From assembly GCF_035594125.1 (NCBI RefSeq), contig NC_087197.1:7734110-7798109 (forward strand): a stretch of DNA of 64,000 nt. Reading direction: 5' to 3'. The position numbers and the translations under genes were made by a program. The first letter of the stretch is position 1. Each line of letters begins with the position of its first letter. Under the pieces are notes generated by a model. The model had not been told where the DNA came from. It saw only the letters and a list, made by a program, of their open reading frames with translations, and made no database searches. The DNA comes from Scylla paramamosain. Its lineage: Eukaryota; Arthropoda; Malacostraca; Decapoda; Portunidae. Shown here piece by piece: positions 25,949-39,722 of this stretch.

Positions 25949-28079
25949 ACACGCATTTAGTAAGGTTGTTCTGTTTCTTAATTAAGAGTGTTATTCATGA
26001 GTTTCAGCATTTTAGTATTTAGGAAGCTTCTCCATATACACGAGTTTTTGCGTTTTTTGCCTTGTGGTTTTTTTGAACTATAAAACACTTATTATACACT
26101 TTTCTTGCAATGTCCTTTTCTTTCCCAATATAGAGTGTTTTGCATCAATTTTCGCGTTTTTTGTAGGTAAAAAGCTCAAAAATACTCATAATATACCTTT
26201 TTGGTAACGTTTTTCTATTTCTTGATATTGGTTGGTTTCCATCCGTTTTAACGTGTTTCTACGTAAAACACTAAGAAGACACGTTTTCAGTAACTTTGTT
26301 TTGGATTCCCATATAGAGTGAGTTCCTTATTTTTTATCGTTTTTGTGCCCAACAAGCTAAAAAACACTAAAAACACAGATTTCTGGTAAGGTCGTTTAAT
26401 TTTGCATGCACTTTAGGGTTTGGTATATAACAGTCCGAAAAAAAAGCTGAAATTAACTTTTTTGATAATATTCTTTTATCACATAATTGCCCTGAAATTT
26501 CCCAGAATTTTGGCATCTCTGGCATTCCATTTCTGGAATTTTGGCATTTGGCACCTTTGAAGATGAATAACAAAAAAAAAATATTTATTTTATTTTTTTA
26601 TTTATTTATTTTATTTTATTTTTTTTTTTTTAATAAACAGTGTTATTTGTGTGTTTTAGCTTTTTTGGTACTTAAGGAACTAAAAACAAACACTCATAAT
26701 ACACGCTTCTCGTAATGTCCTTTTGTTTCCCAAACATAATGTTCTTTGCATGTACTTAAGCGTTTTTAAAGATAACATGATCAAAAACACTAGAAATACA
26801 TGTTTTTGGTATATGTTATTCTGTTTCTCTATAAAGTTTGTTTTCCATGCGTTTTAGCGGTTTGGTATATAAGGGGTTAAAAAATTCTTCGTAAAAGTTG
26901 GTTTTGTTCCCATGTAATATGATCGTTCTTATTTTTAGTGCTTTGTTCCAAATCACGCTGAAAAACACTCAAAACACACTTTTCTGGTAATATCATTTTT
27001 TTTCCCACATGAAGCTAGTTTCGCATGTAATTTGGCATTTTCGTAACTAACGATGGGAAAAACACTGAAAATACACAATTTGGTAAGGTAGTTCTGTTTG
27101 TCTATTAAAAGTGTTATTCATGTATTGATTCATTTTGGTATGTAAGAAATTTCCCTATATACACGAGTTTTTGCGTTTATTGCCTTGTGGTTCTTTTAAA
27201 ACCATAAAACACTCATTATACACGTTTCTCGTAATGTCCTTTTGTTTCCTAATATAGAGTGCTTTATATCCATTTTTGCATTTTTTGTAGGTAACAAGCT
27301 CAAAAACACTCAAAATATATCTTTTTGGTAATGTTATTCTATTTCTTCATATAGGATGGTTTGTATCCGCTTTAGCGTTTTTCTACGTAAAACACTGAAA
27401 AGACACGTTTTCAGTAATTTTCTTTTGGATTCATATATTGACTGACTTCCAAATGATTTATCGTTCTGGTGCCTAACATGCTGAAAAACAATGAAAAGAG
27501 AGGTTTCTGGTAAAGTCGTTTAACTTTCCTATATACTCGTAGGTGGCTTTGCATGCTGTTTAGGGTTTGGTACATAACAATCCGAAAAAAAAAAGCTATA
27601 ATTAACTTATATGATAATGTTCTTTTTTCCACAGAAATTCCCTTAATTTTGGCAGAATTTTGGCATCTCGGTACCTATGAAGATGAATAACAAAAAAAAA
27701 AATCCCATTCTATTATTTTTTTATTCATTATATATATATATTTTTTTCTAAAGAGTATTATTTGTGGGTTTTAGCTTTTTGGTACTGAAGGAACTTAAAA
27801 ATCACCTATAATACACGTTTCTCGTGATGTTCTTTCTTATCCCAAACATAAGGTTCTTTCCATGTATTTAAGCGTTTTTATAGATAACATGATCAAAAAC
27901 ACTCAAATGTAATGTAATTCTGTTTCTCCATTAAATGTATTTTGCATGAGTTTTAGCGTTTTGGTACGTAAGGAGCTCAAAAACACTTAAAGGAAAGTTT
28001 TTTGGTAAAATTTGGTTGTATTCCCATGTAATGTGATTGCTCTGGCTTTTAATGGTTTATTCCGTCCAAAACCTGAAAA
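25949..28079 (-). repeat. Satellite array, inverted orientation (inside left palindrome arm)
   Basis: Entry is at tttttga|cacgcattt. The block then runs for about two HOR units in reverse, with ttggtaatgttattctgttt style boxes. It is the mirror of the + block 37,645-39,722. M7 modules in reverse lie near 26,560-26,640 and 27,690-27,750. The latter includes a short atatatatata run. It ends at cctgaaaagac|atacaaagcg, the mirror of the gcatgtcttttcag exit seen elsewhere. Confidence 0.88.
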
Positions 28080-28535
28080 GACATACAAAGCGTCCCATAT
28101 GAGGAAATTAAAGATCTTACCAGAAATCTGTCTTTTGACTGTTTTTCAGCATGTTAGGCACCAAAACGATAAATAATAAGGAACTCACTCTATGTGGGAA
28201 TCTAAAAGAAAATTAGTGAAAACGTGTCTTTTTCAGTGTTTTACGTAGAAACACGCTAAAACTGATACAAACCAACCAATATCAAGAAGCACAAAAACAT
28301 TACCAAAAATGTATATTTTGAGTGTTTTTGAGCTTGTTACCTACAAAAAAAAACGGAAAAATGGATACAAAGCACTCTATATTGGGATACAAAGGGACAT
28401 TGCGAGAAAAGTGTATAATAAATGTTTTATAGTTCAAAAAAACCACAAGGCAAAAAACGCAAAAACTCGTGTATATGCTGAAACTCATGAATAACACTCT
28501 TAATTGAGAAACAGAGCAACTTTACTAAATGCGTG
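28080..28535 (+). repeat. Recurrent switch block in mirror orientation (left palindrome arm)
   Basis: This 456 bp segment is the reverse complement of the recurrent inverted block at 37,186-37,644. It starts after cctgaaaagacat and ends at aaatgcgtg|tcaaaaacac, the mirror of the tttttga|cacgcattt junction. A variant M1/M2 section with caaaaaaaccacaagg is included. Confidence 0.87.
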
Positions 28536-28730
28536 TCAAAAACACTAAAAGGCAAGTTCTTCGTAAAAGTTGGTTTTATTCCCACGTAATGTGATTGCCC
28601 TGCTTTTTAGTGTTTTATTGCCTAACACGCTTAAAAACACTCTAAGACACTTTCCTGCTAATGTCATTTTTTTCTCACATAAAGCTAGTTTCGCATGGAA
28701 TTTGGGGTTTTGCTAACTAAGAATGTAAAA
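28536..28730 (-). repeat. Inner end of left palindrome arm, inverted orientation
   Basis: This short reverse stretch holds M4 and M3 (gccctgctttttagtg, cataaagctagtttcgcatg). It stops at aagaatgt|aaaaaaaatga, where direct-orientation M3 resumes. The mirror position in the right arm is about 36,995. The homology between the arms therefore ends here, inside monomer M3. Confidence 0.85.
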
Positions 28731-28732
28731 AA

Positions 28733-30600
28733 AATGATATAACCAGAAAAGTGTCTTTTGAGGGTTTTTGATAGAGTTAGGCAATAAAGCACTAAAAAGG
28801 AGGGCAATCACATTACAACGGAATAAAACCAACTTTTACCAAGAACTTGCCTTTAAGTGTTTTTTAACTCCTTATATACCAAAACGCTAAAACACATGCA
28901 AAACACCCTTTACGGAGAAACAGATTAACATTACCAAAAACATATATTTTGAGTGTTTTTGATCATGTTACCTCTAAAAACACTTAAATACATACTAAGA
29001 ACCCTATGTCTGGGAAACGAAAGGACATTACGAAAAACGTGTATTATGCTTGTTTTTTAGTTCCATAATTACCAAATAGCTAAAACTTCTTTATAAAGAA
29101 AAAAAAGAAATAATAAAAAAATAGTTTTTTTTTTTTTTGTTATTCTTTTTCATAGGTACTGAGATGCCAAAATTCTGGCAAAATTCAGGGAAATTATGTG
29201 TAAAAAGAACATAATCAAAAATGTAAATTTTAGGTTTTTTTTCGGACTGTTATGTACCAAACCATGAAGTACATGCAAACCCAATTATATGGAGAAATCA
29301 GACGACTTTACGAGAAACCTGTGTTTCTAGTGTTTTTGAGCATGTTAGTCACCAAAACAATAAATAATATTGAAGTCATTCTATGTGGTAATCCAAAACA
29401 AAATTACTTTAAACGTGTCTTTTTCGTGTTTTACGTAGAAAAACGCTAAAACGGATGCAAGCCAACCAATATAAAGAAATAGAATAAGATTACCAAAATG
29501 GTATAATTTAAGTGTTTTATTAGCTTTTTACTTACAAAAAAAACGCGAAAATGGATGGAAAGCTCTCTCTATTGGTTAACAAAAGGACATTACGAGAAAC
29601 GTGTATAATGAGTGTTTTATAGATTCTCAAGACTCACAAGACAAAAAACGCAAAAAGATACTTAGATACCAAAATGGTGAAACTCCTGAATAACACTATC
29701 AATTGAGAAACAGAACAACCTTACCAAATGCGTGTATTTTGAGTGTTTTTCACATTCTTAGTTACCAAAACCCCAAATTTTATGTGAAAGTAGCTTTATG
29801 TGGGAAAAAAAATGACATTACCAGAAAAGTGTCTTTTAAGTGTTTTTTTTTTTTTTTTTATTTTAGTATGATAGGCAATAAAGCACTAAAAAGCAGGGCA
29901 ATCACATTACATGGAAATAAAATCAACTTTTACCAAGTGTTTTTTCTAAGTGTTTTTGAGCTCCTTATATACCAAAACGCTAAAACGCATGTAAAACACC
30001 CTTTATTTAGAAACGGAATAACATTACCCAAAACATGTATTTTGAGTGTTTTTGATCATGTTACCTATAAAAACGCTTAAATACATGCAAAGAATCTTAT
30101 GTTTGGGAAACGAAAGAACATTTTGAGAAACGTGTATTATGAGTGTTTTTAAGTTCTTTAAGTACCAAAAAGCTAAAACCCACAAATAACACTATTTATA
30201 GAGAAAAAATAAATAAATAAATAAATAGAAAAATAGGATTTTTTTTTTATTCATCTTCATAGGTACCGAGATGCTAAAATTCTGCCCAAAATTCAGGGTA
30301 ATTGTGTGAAAAAAGAACATTATGAAAAAGAGTTAATTTTAGCTTTTATTCGGACTGTTATGTACCAAACCCTAAAGTGCATGCAAAGCCACCTATATGG
30401 GGAAATTAAACGACCTTACCAGAAACATGTCTTTTGTGTTTTTTTTTCAGCATGTTAGGCACCAAAACGATAAACAATATGGAAGTCACTAAATGTGGGA
30501 ATCAATCACAAAATTACTGAAAAAGTATCTTTTCAGTGTTTTACGTAGATAAACGCTAAATCGGATGCAAACCAACGAATATGGTGAAATAGAATAACAT
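28733..30600 (+). repeat. Direct segmental copy, partner of 13,905-16,600
   Basis: Shared private variants include ttttgagggttttt, ctctattggttaac, ccaagtgttttttct and gtcactaaatgtggg, in the same order as in the partner. This copy joins sequence equivalent to about 14.6 kb directly to sequence equivalent to about 15.7 kb near 29,655 (cgcaaaaagatacttagata), losing about one HOR. Confidence 0.75.
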
Positions 30601-31616
30601 TACCAAAAAGGTATATTTTGAGTGTTTTTGAGCTTTTTTCTTCAAAAAACGCGAAAATGGATGGAAAGCACTCTATATTGGGATACAAAAGGACATTACG
30701 AGAAACGTGTATAATGAGTGTTTTATAGCTTCACAACAGCCACAAGGCAAAAATCGCAAAACTCGATGTATATGGAGAAGTTTCTTAGATACCAAAATGC
30801 TGAAACTCAGAAATAACACTCTTAATTAAGAATACAGAACAACCTTACCAAATGCATGTATTTTTAGTGCTTTTCACATTCTTAGTTACGAAAACCAAAA
30901 ATTGCATGCAAAACTAACTTTATGTGGGAAAAAATGACATTACCAAAAAAGTGCCTTTTGAGTGTTTTTGAGCGTGATAGGCACTAAAGCTCTAAAAAGG
31001 AGGGCAATCATATTACATTGGAATAACACCAATTTATGCCAAAAAACTTGCCTTTAAGTGTTTTTGAGCTCTTTATATAATAAACCGCTAAAACGCATGC
31101 AAAACAAACTTTATGGAGAAACAGAAAAACATTACCAAAAACATATATTTTGAGCGTTTTTTGATCATGTTATCTATAAAAACGTTTAAATACATGCAAA
31201 GAACATTATGTTTTGGAAACAAAAAGGACTTTCCGAGAAACGTGTATTATGAGTGTTTTTTAAGTTCCTTCAGTACCAAAAAGCTAATACCAACAAATAA
31301 CTTTCTTTATTTAGAAAATAAAAAAATATATAAAAAATAGGAATTTTTTTTTTTTTTTTTTTGTTATTCATCTTCATAGTACCGAGATGCCCAAATTCTT
31401 GGAAAATTCCGGACAATCGTATATTAAAAGAATATTATGAAATTAGTTAATTTCAGCTTTTTTTTTCAAACAGTTATGTACCAAACCCTAAAGTGCATGC
31501 AAAGCCTCCTATATAAAGAAATTTAACGACCTTACCAGAAATCTGTGTTTTGAGTGTTTTTAGCATGTTAAACACCAAAACGATAAATAATAATTAACTC
31601 ACCTCTATATGGGAAT

Positions 31617-31794
<178 letters not shown>

Positions 31795-34700
31795 GAATCC
31801 AAAGTTACTGAAAACGTGTCTTCTCAGTGTTTTACGTAGAAAAACACTAAAACGGATGGAAAGCAAACAATATCAAGGAATAGAAAAACGTTACTAAAAG
31901 TTATATTTTGAGTTTTTTTGAGCTTATTACCTACAAAAAACGTGAAAATTGATGCAAAGCACTCTATAATGGTAAGCAAAAGGACATTGCAAGAAAAGTG
32001 AATAATGATTGTTTTATAGTTCAAAAGAACCACAAGGCAAAAAACGCAAAATCTCGTGTATATGGAGAGGTTTCCTAGATACAAAAATGCTAAAACTCAT
32101 GTATAACACTCCTAATTGAGAAACAGAACAACCTTAATAAATGCGTGTATTTTGAGTGCTTTTCACATTCTAAGTTACCAAAACCCCAGATTGCATGGGA
32201 AAATATATTTGTGGGAAAAAAAAATGACTTTACCAGAAAAATGTCTTTTAAGTGTTTTTGAGCGTGATAGGCAATAAAGCACTAAAAAAGAGGGCAATCA
32301 CATTATATTGGAGGAAAACGAATTTTTACCAAGAACTTGCCTTTAAGTGTTTTTGAGCTCCTTATATACCAAAACATTAAAACGCCTGCAAAACACTCTT
32401 TATGGCGAAACAGAATAATATTACCAAAAACATATATTTTGAGTGTATTTGATTATGTTACCAATGAAAACGTTTAAATACATGCAAAGAACACTATTTT
32501 TGGGAAACTAAAGGAGATTACGAGAAACGTGTATTATGAGTGTTTTTAACTTCATTAATTATTAAAAAGCTAAAAGCCACAAATAACACTCTTTATTGAG
32601 AAACAATAAATAAATAAAAAAAAATACGATTTTTGTTTCTCATTCATCTTCACTGGTACCGAGATACCAAAATTAGGGCAAAATTCAAGAAATTATGTGA
32701 AATAAGAACATTATCAAAAAAGTTAAATTTAGCTTTTTTTTCGGACTATTATGTACCAAACCCCTAAAGTGCATGCAAAGCCACCTATATGGAGAAATTA
32801 AACGTTTTTGCCAGAAAACGGTCTTATGATTGTTTTACAGCATCTTAGGAACCAACACGATAAATAACATGGAAGTCAATCTTTATGGGAATCCAAAACA
32901 ATATTACTAAAAACGTGTCTTTTCGGTGTTTTACGTAGAAAAACGCTAAAATGGATGCAAACCAACCAATATGAAGGAATAAAATAACGTTACCAAAAGG
33001 GTATATTTTGAGTGTTTTTGAAATTGTTACCTATAAAAAACGCGAAAATAGATGGAAAGCTCTCTATATTGGGAAGCAAAAGGACATTACCAGAAACGTG
33101 TATAATATGTGTTTTATAATTTCACTACAAGGCAAAAAACGCAAAAACTCGTGTATATAGAGAAGCTTCTTACATTCCAAAATGCTGAAACTCTGGAACA
33201 ACACTTTCAATTGAGAAACAGAACAATCTTACTAAATGCGTGTATTTTAAGTGCTTTTCACATCATTAGTTAGCAAAACCCCAAATTGCATGCGAAACCA
33301 GCTTTATGTGGGAAAAAATGACATTACCAGAAAAATGTCTTTTGAGTGTTTTTGAGCGTTTTAGGCAATAAACCACTAAATAAAATAAAACCAATTTTTA
33401 ACAATAACTTGCCTTTAAGTGTATTTAAGCTCCTTATATACCAAAACACTAAAATGCATGCAAAATACACTTCATGGTGAAACAGAATAACATTACCAAA
33501 AACATGTATTTTGAGTGTTTTTGATCATGTTACCAATAAAGACGCTTAAATACATGCAAAGAACCCTATTTTTGGGAAACAAAAGGGCATTACGAGAAAC
33601 GTGTATTATGAGGGTTTTTAAGTTCATTAAGTACGAAAAAGCTAAAAGCCACAAATTACACTCTTTATTGAGAAAAAATTCATAAATAAATAAAAAAAAT
33701 ACGATATTTTTTTTCATTCTTATTCATCTCCACAGGTAAGGAGGTGCCAAAATTCGGGCAAAGTTCAGGAAATTATATAAAATAAGAACATTATCAAAAA
33801 AGTTACATTTAGCTTTTTTTTTTGGAGTGTTATTTATCAAACCCCTAAATTGCATGCAAAGCCACCTATATGGGGAAATTAAACGTCTTTGCCAGAAAAC
33901 TGTCTTATTAGGGTTTTTCAGCATGTTATGAACCAACACGATAAAACCCAAGGAAGTCAATCTATATGGGAATCCAAAACAAAATTACTGAAAACGTGTC
34001 TTTTTGGTGTTTTACGTAGAAAACGCTAAAACGGATGGAAACCAACCAAAATGTATTTTTTGAGTGTTTTTGAAATTGTTACCTACAAGAAACGCGAAAA
34101 TGGATGGAAAGCACTCTATATTGGGAGGTAAAAGGCACCAAAAAGTGTGTTAGGCACCAAAACGATAAATAATATGAAAGTCACTCTATATGGAAATCCA
34201 AAACAAAATTACTGGAAACGTGTCTTTTAAAAGATTTACGTAGAAAAACGCTAAAACGGATGCAAACCAACCAATATGAAGAAATAGAATAACATTACCA
34301 AAAAGGTCTATTTTGAGTGTTTTTGAGCTTGTTACCTACAAAAAACGGGAATATTGATGGAAAGCACTCTAAATTAGAAAACAAAAGGACTTTGCAAGAA
34401 AAGTGTATAATGAGTTTTTTATTGTTCAAACAAACCAAAAGGCAAAAAACACAAAAATTCGTGGATATGGAGTAGGTTCCTAGATACCAAAATGCTGAAA
34501 CTCATAAATAACACTCTTTATTGAGAAACAGAACAACCTTACTAAATGCGTGTATTTTGAGTGCTTTTCACATTCTTAGTTACCAGAAATCCCAAATTCC
34601 ATGCAAAACCATCTTTATGTGAGAAAAAAATGACTACCAGAAAAGTGTCTTTTAAGTGTTTTTGAGCGTGAGAGGCAATAAAACACTAAAAAGCAGGGCA

Positions 34701-37185
34701 ATTATATTACATTGGAATAACACCAATTTATACCAAAAACTTGCCTTTAAGTGTTTTTGAGCTCCTTATAAAACAAACCGCTAAAACGCATGCAAAACAA
34801 ACTTTATGGAGAAACAGAATAACATTACCAAAAACATGTATTTTGAGTGTTTTTGATCATGTTAGCTATAAAAATGCTTAAATACATGCAAAGAACATTA
34901 TGTTTGGTAAATAAAAGGACATTACGAGAAACGTGTATTATGAGTGTTTTTTTAAGTTCCTTAAGTACCAAAAAGCTAAAATTCACAAATAACACTCTTT
35001 ATTTAGAAAATTTAAAAAAATAGGAATTTTTTTTTTTTTCCTTATTCATCTTCATAGTACCGAGAGGACAAATTTTTGGGAAAATTCAGGGCAATCATAT
35101 GATAATAGAATATTAACAAAAAAGTTAATTACAGTTTTTTTTTCGGACTGTTATGTACCAAACCCTAAAGTGCATGCAAAGCCTCCTATATGAGGAAATT
35201 AAACGACCTTATCAGAAATCTGTGTTTTGAGTGTTTTTTTTTTAGTATTTTAGGCACCAAAACGATAAATAATTAGGAACTCACTGTATATAGGAATCCA
35301 AAAGAAAGTGACTGAAAACGTGTCTTCTCAGTGTTTTACTTAGAAAAACGATAAAACAGATGCAAAGCAACCAATATCAAGAAATAGAAAAACGTTACTA
35401 AAAAGTTATATTTTGAGTGTTTTTGACCTATAAAGTGTGTTTTGTTACCTATAAAAAACTCGAAAATTGATGCAAAGCACTCTATATTGGGGAACAAAAG
35501 GACATTGCAAGAAAAGTGTATAATGAGTGTTTTATAGTTCAAAAGAACCACAAGGCAAAAAACGCAAAATCTCGTGTATATGGAGAGGTTTCCTAGATAC
35601 AAAAATGCTAAACTCATGTATAACACTCCTAATTGAGAAAAAGAACAACCTTAATAAATGCGTGTATTTTGAATGCTTTTCACATTCTTAATTACCAAAA
35701 CCCCAAATTTAATGCGAAAATAGATTTGTGGGGAAAAAAAATGACTGTACCAGAAAAGCGTCTATTGAGTATTTTGACCGTGATAGGCAATCACATTACA
35801 TTGGAGGAAAACAAATTTTTACCAAGAACTTGCCTTTAAGTGTTTTTGAGCTCCTAAAAGGCATGCAAAACACTTTTTATGGTGAAAAAGAATAATATTA
35901 CCAAAAACATGTTTTTTGAGTGTTTTTGATCATGTTACAAATGAAAACGCTTAATTACATGCAAAGAACACTTTTTTTTTGGGAAACGAAAGGAGATTAC
36001 GAGAAATGTGTATTATGAGTGTTTTTAAGTTTATTAATTACTAAAAAGCTAAAATCCACAAATAACACTCTTTATTGAGAAACAATAAATCAATAAAAAA
36101 TATTTTTTTTTCTTTCTTATTCATCTTCACAGGTACCAAGATGCAAAAATTCGGGCAAAATTCAGGAAATTATGTGAAATAAGAACATTATAAAAAAAGT
36201 TGTGTAGCTTTTTTTTCGGACTGTTATGTACCAAACCCCTAAAGTGCATGCAAAGCCAACTGTATAAGGAAATTAAACGTCTTTGCCAGAAAACGGTCTT
36301 ATGAGTGTTTTTCAGCATCTTAGGAACCAACACGATAAATAACATGGGGGTCAATCTATATGGGAATCCGAAACAAAATTACTGAAAACGTGTCTTTTCG
36401 GTGTTTTACGTAGAAAACGATAAAAAGAATGCAAACCAACCAAAATGAAGAAATAGAATAACATTACCAAAAAGGTATATTTTGAGTGTTTTTGAAATTG
36501 TTACCTACAAAAACGCGAAAATAGATGGAAAGCACTCTATATAGGGAAGCAAAAGGCACACAAAAGCATGTTATGTACCAAAACGATAAATAGTATGAAA
36601 GTCACTCTATATGGAAATCCAAAACAAAATTACTTGAAACATGTCTTTTAAAAAATTTAAGTAAAAAACGCTAAAACGCATGCAAACTAACCAATATGAA
36701 GAAATAGAATAACATTACCAAAAAACTATATTTTGTCTGTTCTTGAGCTTGTTATATAAAAAGAAACACGCGAAAATGGGTGCAAAGCCCTCTATATAAG
36801 GAAAAGAAAGGACATAACGAGAAACGTGTATAATGAGTGTTTTATAGTCTCACTAGAATCATAAGACAAAAAACGCAAAAACTCGACTGTATGGAGAGGT
36901 TTCTTTTATACCAAAATAATGAAACTCATGAATAACACTCTTAATCAAGAAACAGAACAACGTTACTAAATGCGTGAATTTTTAGTGTTTTTTTTACATT
37001 GTTAGTTATCAAAACCACAAATTCCATGCGAAACTAGCTTTATGTGGGAAAAAAATGACATTACCAGAAAAGTGTCTTTGAATGTTTTTGAGCGTGTTAG
37101 GCAATAAAGCACTAAAATGCAGGGCAATCACAATACATGGGAATAAAACCAACTTTTACGAAGAATTTGCCTTTTAGTGTTTTTG

Positions 37186-37644
37186 ACACGCATTTAGTAA
37201 GGTTGCTCTGTTTCTCAATTAAGAGTGTTATTCATGAGTTTCAGCATATACACGAGTTTTTGCGTTTTTTGCCTTGTGTTTTTTTTTGAACTATAAAAAC
37301 ATTCATTATACACTTTTCTCGCAATGTCCCTTTGTTTCCAAATATAGGGTGCTTTGTATCAATTTTTTGAGCTTTTTTTTTGTAGGTAACAAGCTCGAAA
37401 ACACTCAAAATATACATTTTTGGTAATGTTTTTCTGCTTCTTGATATGGGTTGGTTTGCATCAGTTTTAGCGTTTTTCTACGTAAAACACTGAGAAGACA
37501 CATTTTCAGTAGTTTTCTTTTAGATTCCCACATAGAGTGAGTCCCTTATTATTTATCGTTTTGGTGCCTAATATGCAGAAAAAATCTCAAAAGACAGATT
37601 TCTGGTAAGGTCTCTTATTTCCTCATATGGGACACTTTGCATGT
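37186..37644 (-). repeat. Inverted satellite block, recurrent type (right palindrome arm)
   Basis: Entry is tttttga|cacgcattt and exit is gcatgtcttttcagtg. Length and content match the block at 1,728-2,185, including the fused tttcagcatatacacgag in which part of monomer M2 is missing. The copies at 57,311 and 63,176 keep that part (ctgcattttggtatctag). Confidence 0.9.
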
Positions 37645-39722
37645 CTTTTCAGTGATTTTGAGCGTGTAACGCAATAAAGCGCTAAAAGTCAAGGCAATCT
37701 CATTACATGGGAATAAAACCAAATTTTACCAAGAACTTGCCTTTAAGTGTTTTTGAGCTCCTTACATACCAAAACGCTAAAACACATGCAAAATACATTT
37801 TATGGAGAAACAGAATTACATTACCAAATACATGTATTTTCATTGTTTTTGATCATGTTATCTATAAAAACGCTTAAATACATGCAAAGAACCTTATGTT
37901 TGGGAAACGAAAGAACATTACGAGAAACGTGTATTATGGGTGATTTTTAAGTTCCTTCAGTACCAAAAAGCTAAAACCCACAAATAACACTCTTTAGAAA
38001 AAAAAAATATAATGAATAAAAAAATAATACAATGGGATTTTTTCTTTTTGTTATTCATCTTCATAGGTACCGAGATGCGAATATTCTGCCAAAATTCAGG
38101 GAATTTATGTGGAAAAAAGAACATTATCATATAAGTTAATTATAGCTTTTTTTTTGGATTGTTATGTACCAAACCCTAAAAAGCATGCAAAGCATGCTAT
38201 ACTATACCAGAAACCTGTCTTTTCATTGTTTTTCAGCATGTTAGGCACCAAAACGATAAATCATTTGGAAGTCAGTCAATATATGAATCCAAAAGAAAAT
38301 TACTGAAAACGTGTCTTTTCAGTGTTTTACGTAGAAAAACGCTAAAGAAGATACAAACCATCCTATATGAAGAAATAGAATAACATTACCAAAAAGATAT
38401 ATTTTGAGAGTTTTTGAGCTTGTTGCTTACAAAAAATGCAAAAATGGATGTAAAGCACTCTATATTAGGAAACAAAAGGTCATTACGAGAAACGTGTATA
38501 TTGAGTGTTTTAAAGGAACCACAAGGCAATATACGCAAAAACTCGTGTATATAGGGAAATTTCTTACATACCAAAATGAATAAATGAATAACACTTTTAA
38601 TAGATAAACAGAACTACCTTACCAAATTGTGTATTTTCAGTGTTTTTCCCATCGTTAGTTACGAAAATGCCAAATTACATGCGAAACTAGCTTCATGTGA
38701 GAAAAAAATGATATTACCAGAGAAGTGTCTTTTGAGTGTTTTTCAGCGTGATATGGAACAAAGCACTAAAAATAAGAACGATCATATTACATGGGAATAA
38801 AACCAACTTTTACGAAGAATTTTTTAAACCCCTTATATACCAAACAGCTAAAACGCATGGAAAACAAACTTTATGGAGAAACAGAATAACATATACCAAA
38901 AACATGTATTTTTAGTGTTTTTGATCATGTTATCTTTAAAAACGCTGAAGTACATGCAAAGAACATTATGTTTGGGAAACAAAAGGACATTTTTTAGTTC
39001 CTTAAGTACCAAAAAGCTAAAACACCCAAATAACACTGTTTATTTAAAAAAAAATTTTAAAAAATAAATAAAAAAATAAAATAAATATTTTTTTTTTTGT
39101 TATTCATCTTCAAAGGTGCCAAATGCCAAAATTCCAGAAATGGAATGCCAGAGATGCCAAAATTCTGGAAAAATTCAGGGCAATTATGTGATAAAAGAAT
39201 ATTATCAAAAAAAGTTAATTTTAGCTTTTTTTCTCGGACTGTTATATACCAAACCCTAAAGTGCATGCAAAATTAAACGACCTTACCAGAAATCTGTGTT
39301 TTTAGTGTTTTTTAGCATGTTGGGCACAAAAACGATAAATAATAAGGAACTCACTCTATATGGGAATCCAAAACAAAGTTACTGAAAACGTGTCTTCTCA
39401 GTGTTTTACGTAAAAACACGTTAAAACGGATGGAAACCAACTAATATCAAGAAATAGAAAAACGTTACCAAAAAGGTATATTTTGAGTGTTTTTGAGCTT
39501 TTTACCTACAAAAAACGCGAAAATTGATGCAAAACACTCTATATTGGGAAAGAAAAGGACATTGCAAGAAAAGTGTATAATAAGTGTTTTATAGTTCAAA
39601 AAAACCACAAGGCAAAAAACGCAAAAACTCGTGTATATGGAGAAGCATCCTAAATACTAAAATGCTGAAACTCATGAATAACACTCTTAATTAAGAAACA
39701 GAACAACCTTATTAAATGCGTG
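37645..39722 (+). repeat. Satellite array, direct orientation (inside right palindrome arm)
   Basis: Two HOR units mirror 25,949-28,079. M7 modules lie near 38,000-38,060 and 39,040-39,100. The second carries the unusual local repeat gccaaaattccagaaatgg followed by aatgccagagatgccaaaat, a small duplication of the atgccaaaatt landmark also found in the left arm near 26,515. At about 38,995 acaaaaggacatt joins ttttagttcctt, a deletion of the M6/M7 border. The block ends at aaatgcgtg|tcaaaaacac. Confidence 0.88.

Larger units (their letters stand above)
20516..28726 (+). repeat. Left arm of the 8 kb inverted duplication
   Basis: This arm is the reverse complement of 36,995-45,066, judged from private rearrangements rather than from general satellite similarity. 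Mirrored markers include ttcgggcaaaagaacttgtg at about 24,505 against 41,165; the deletion joint ggcaatattctttgggaatc at about 24,255 against 41,415; and ggaatgccagagatgcc (right arm, 39,143) against the left-arm form at about 26,515. The sequence of strand switches inside the arm is also mirrored. The arm is 8.21 kb and the partner 8.07 kb. Much of the difference is an extra monomer-size piece at about 22,760-22,860. Confidence 0.85.

Noticed and set aside
29703..30080. 125-codon open frame on the + strand
   Set aside because: It runs through M3-M6 and a T17 tract encoding a Phe run. The homologous stretch at 15,750-16,123 is open only over its second part, as expected of chance frames.
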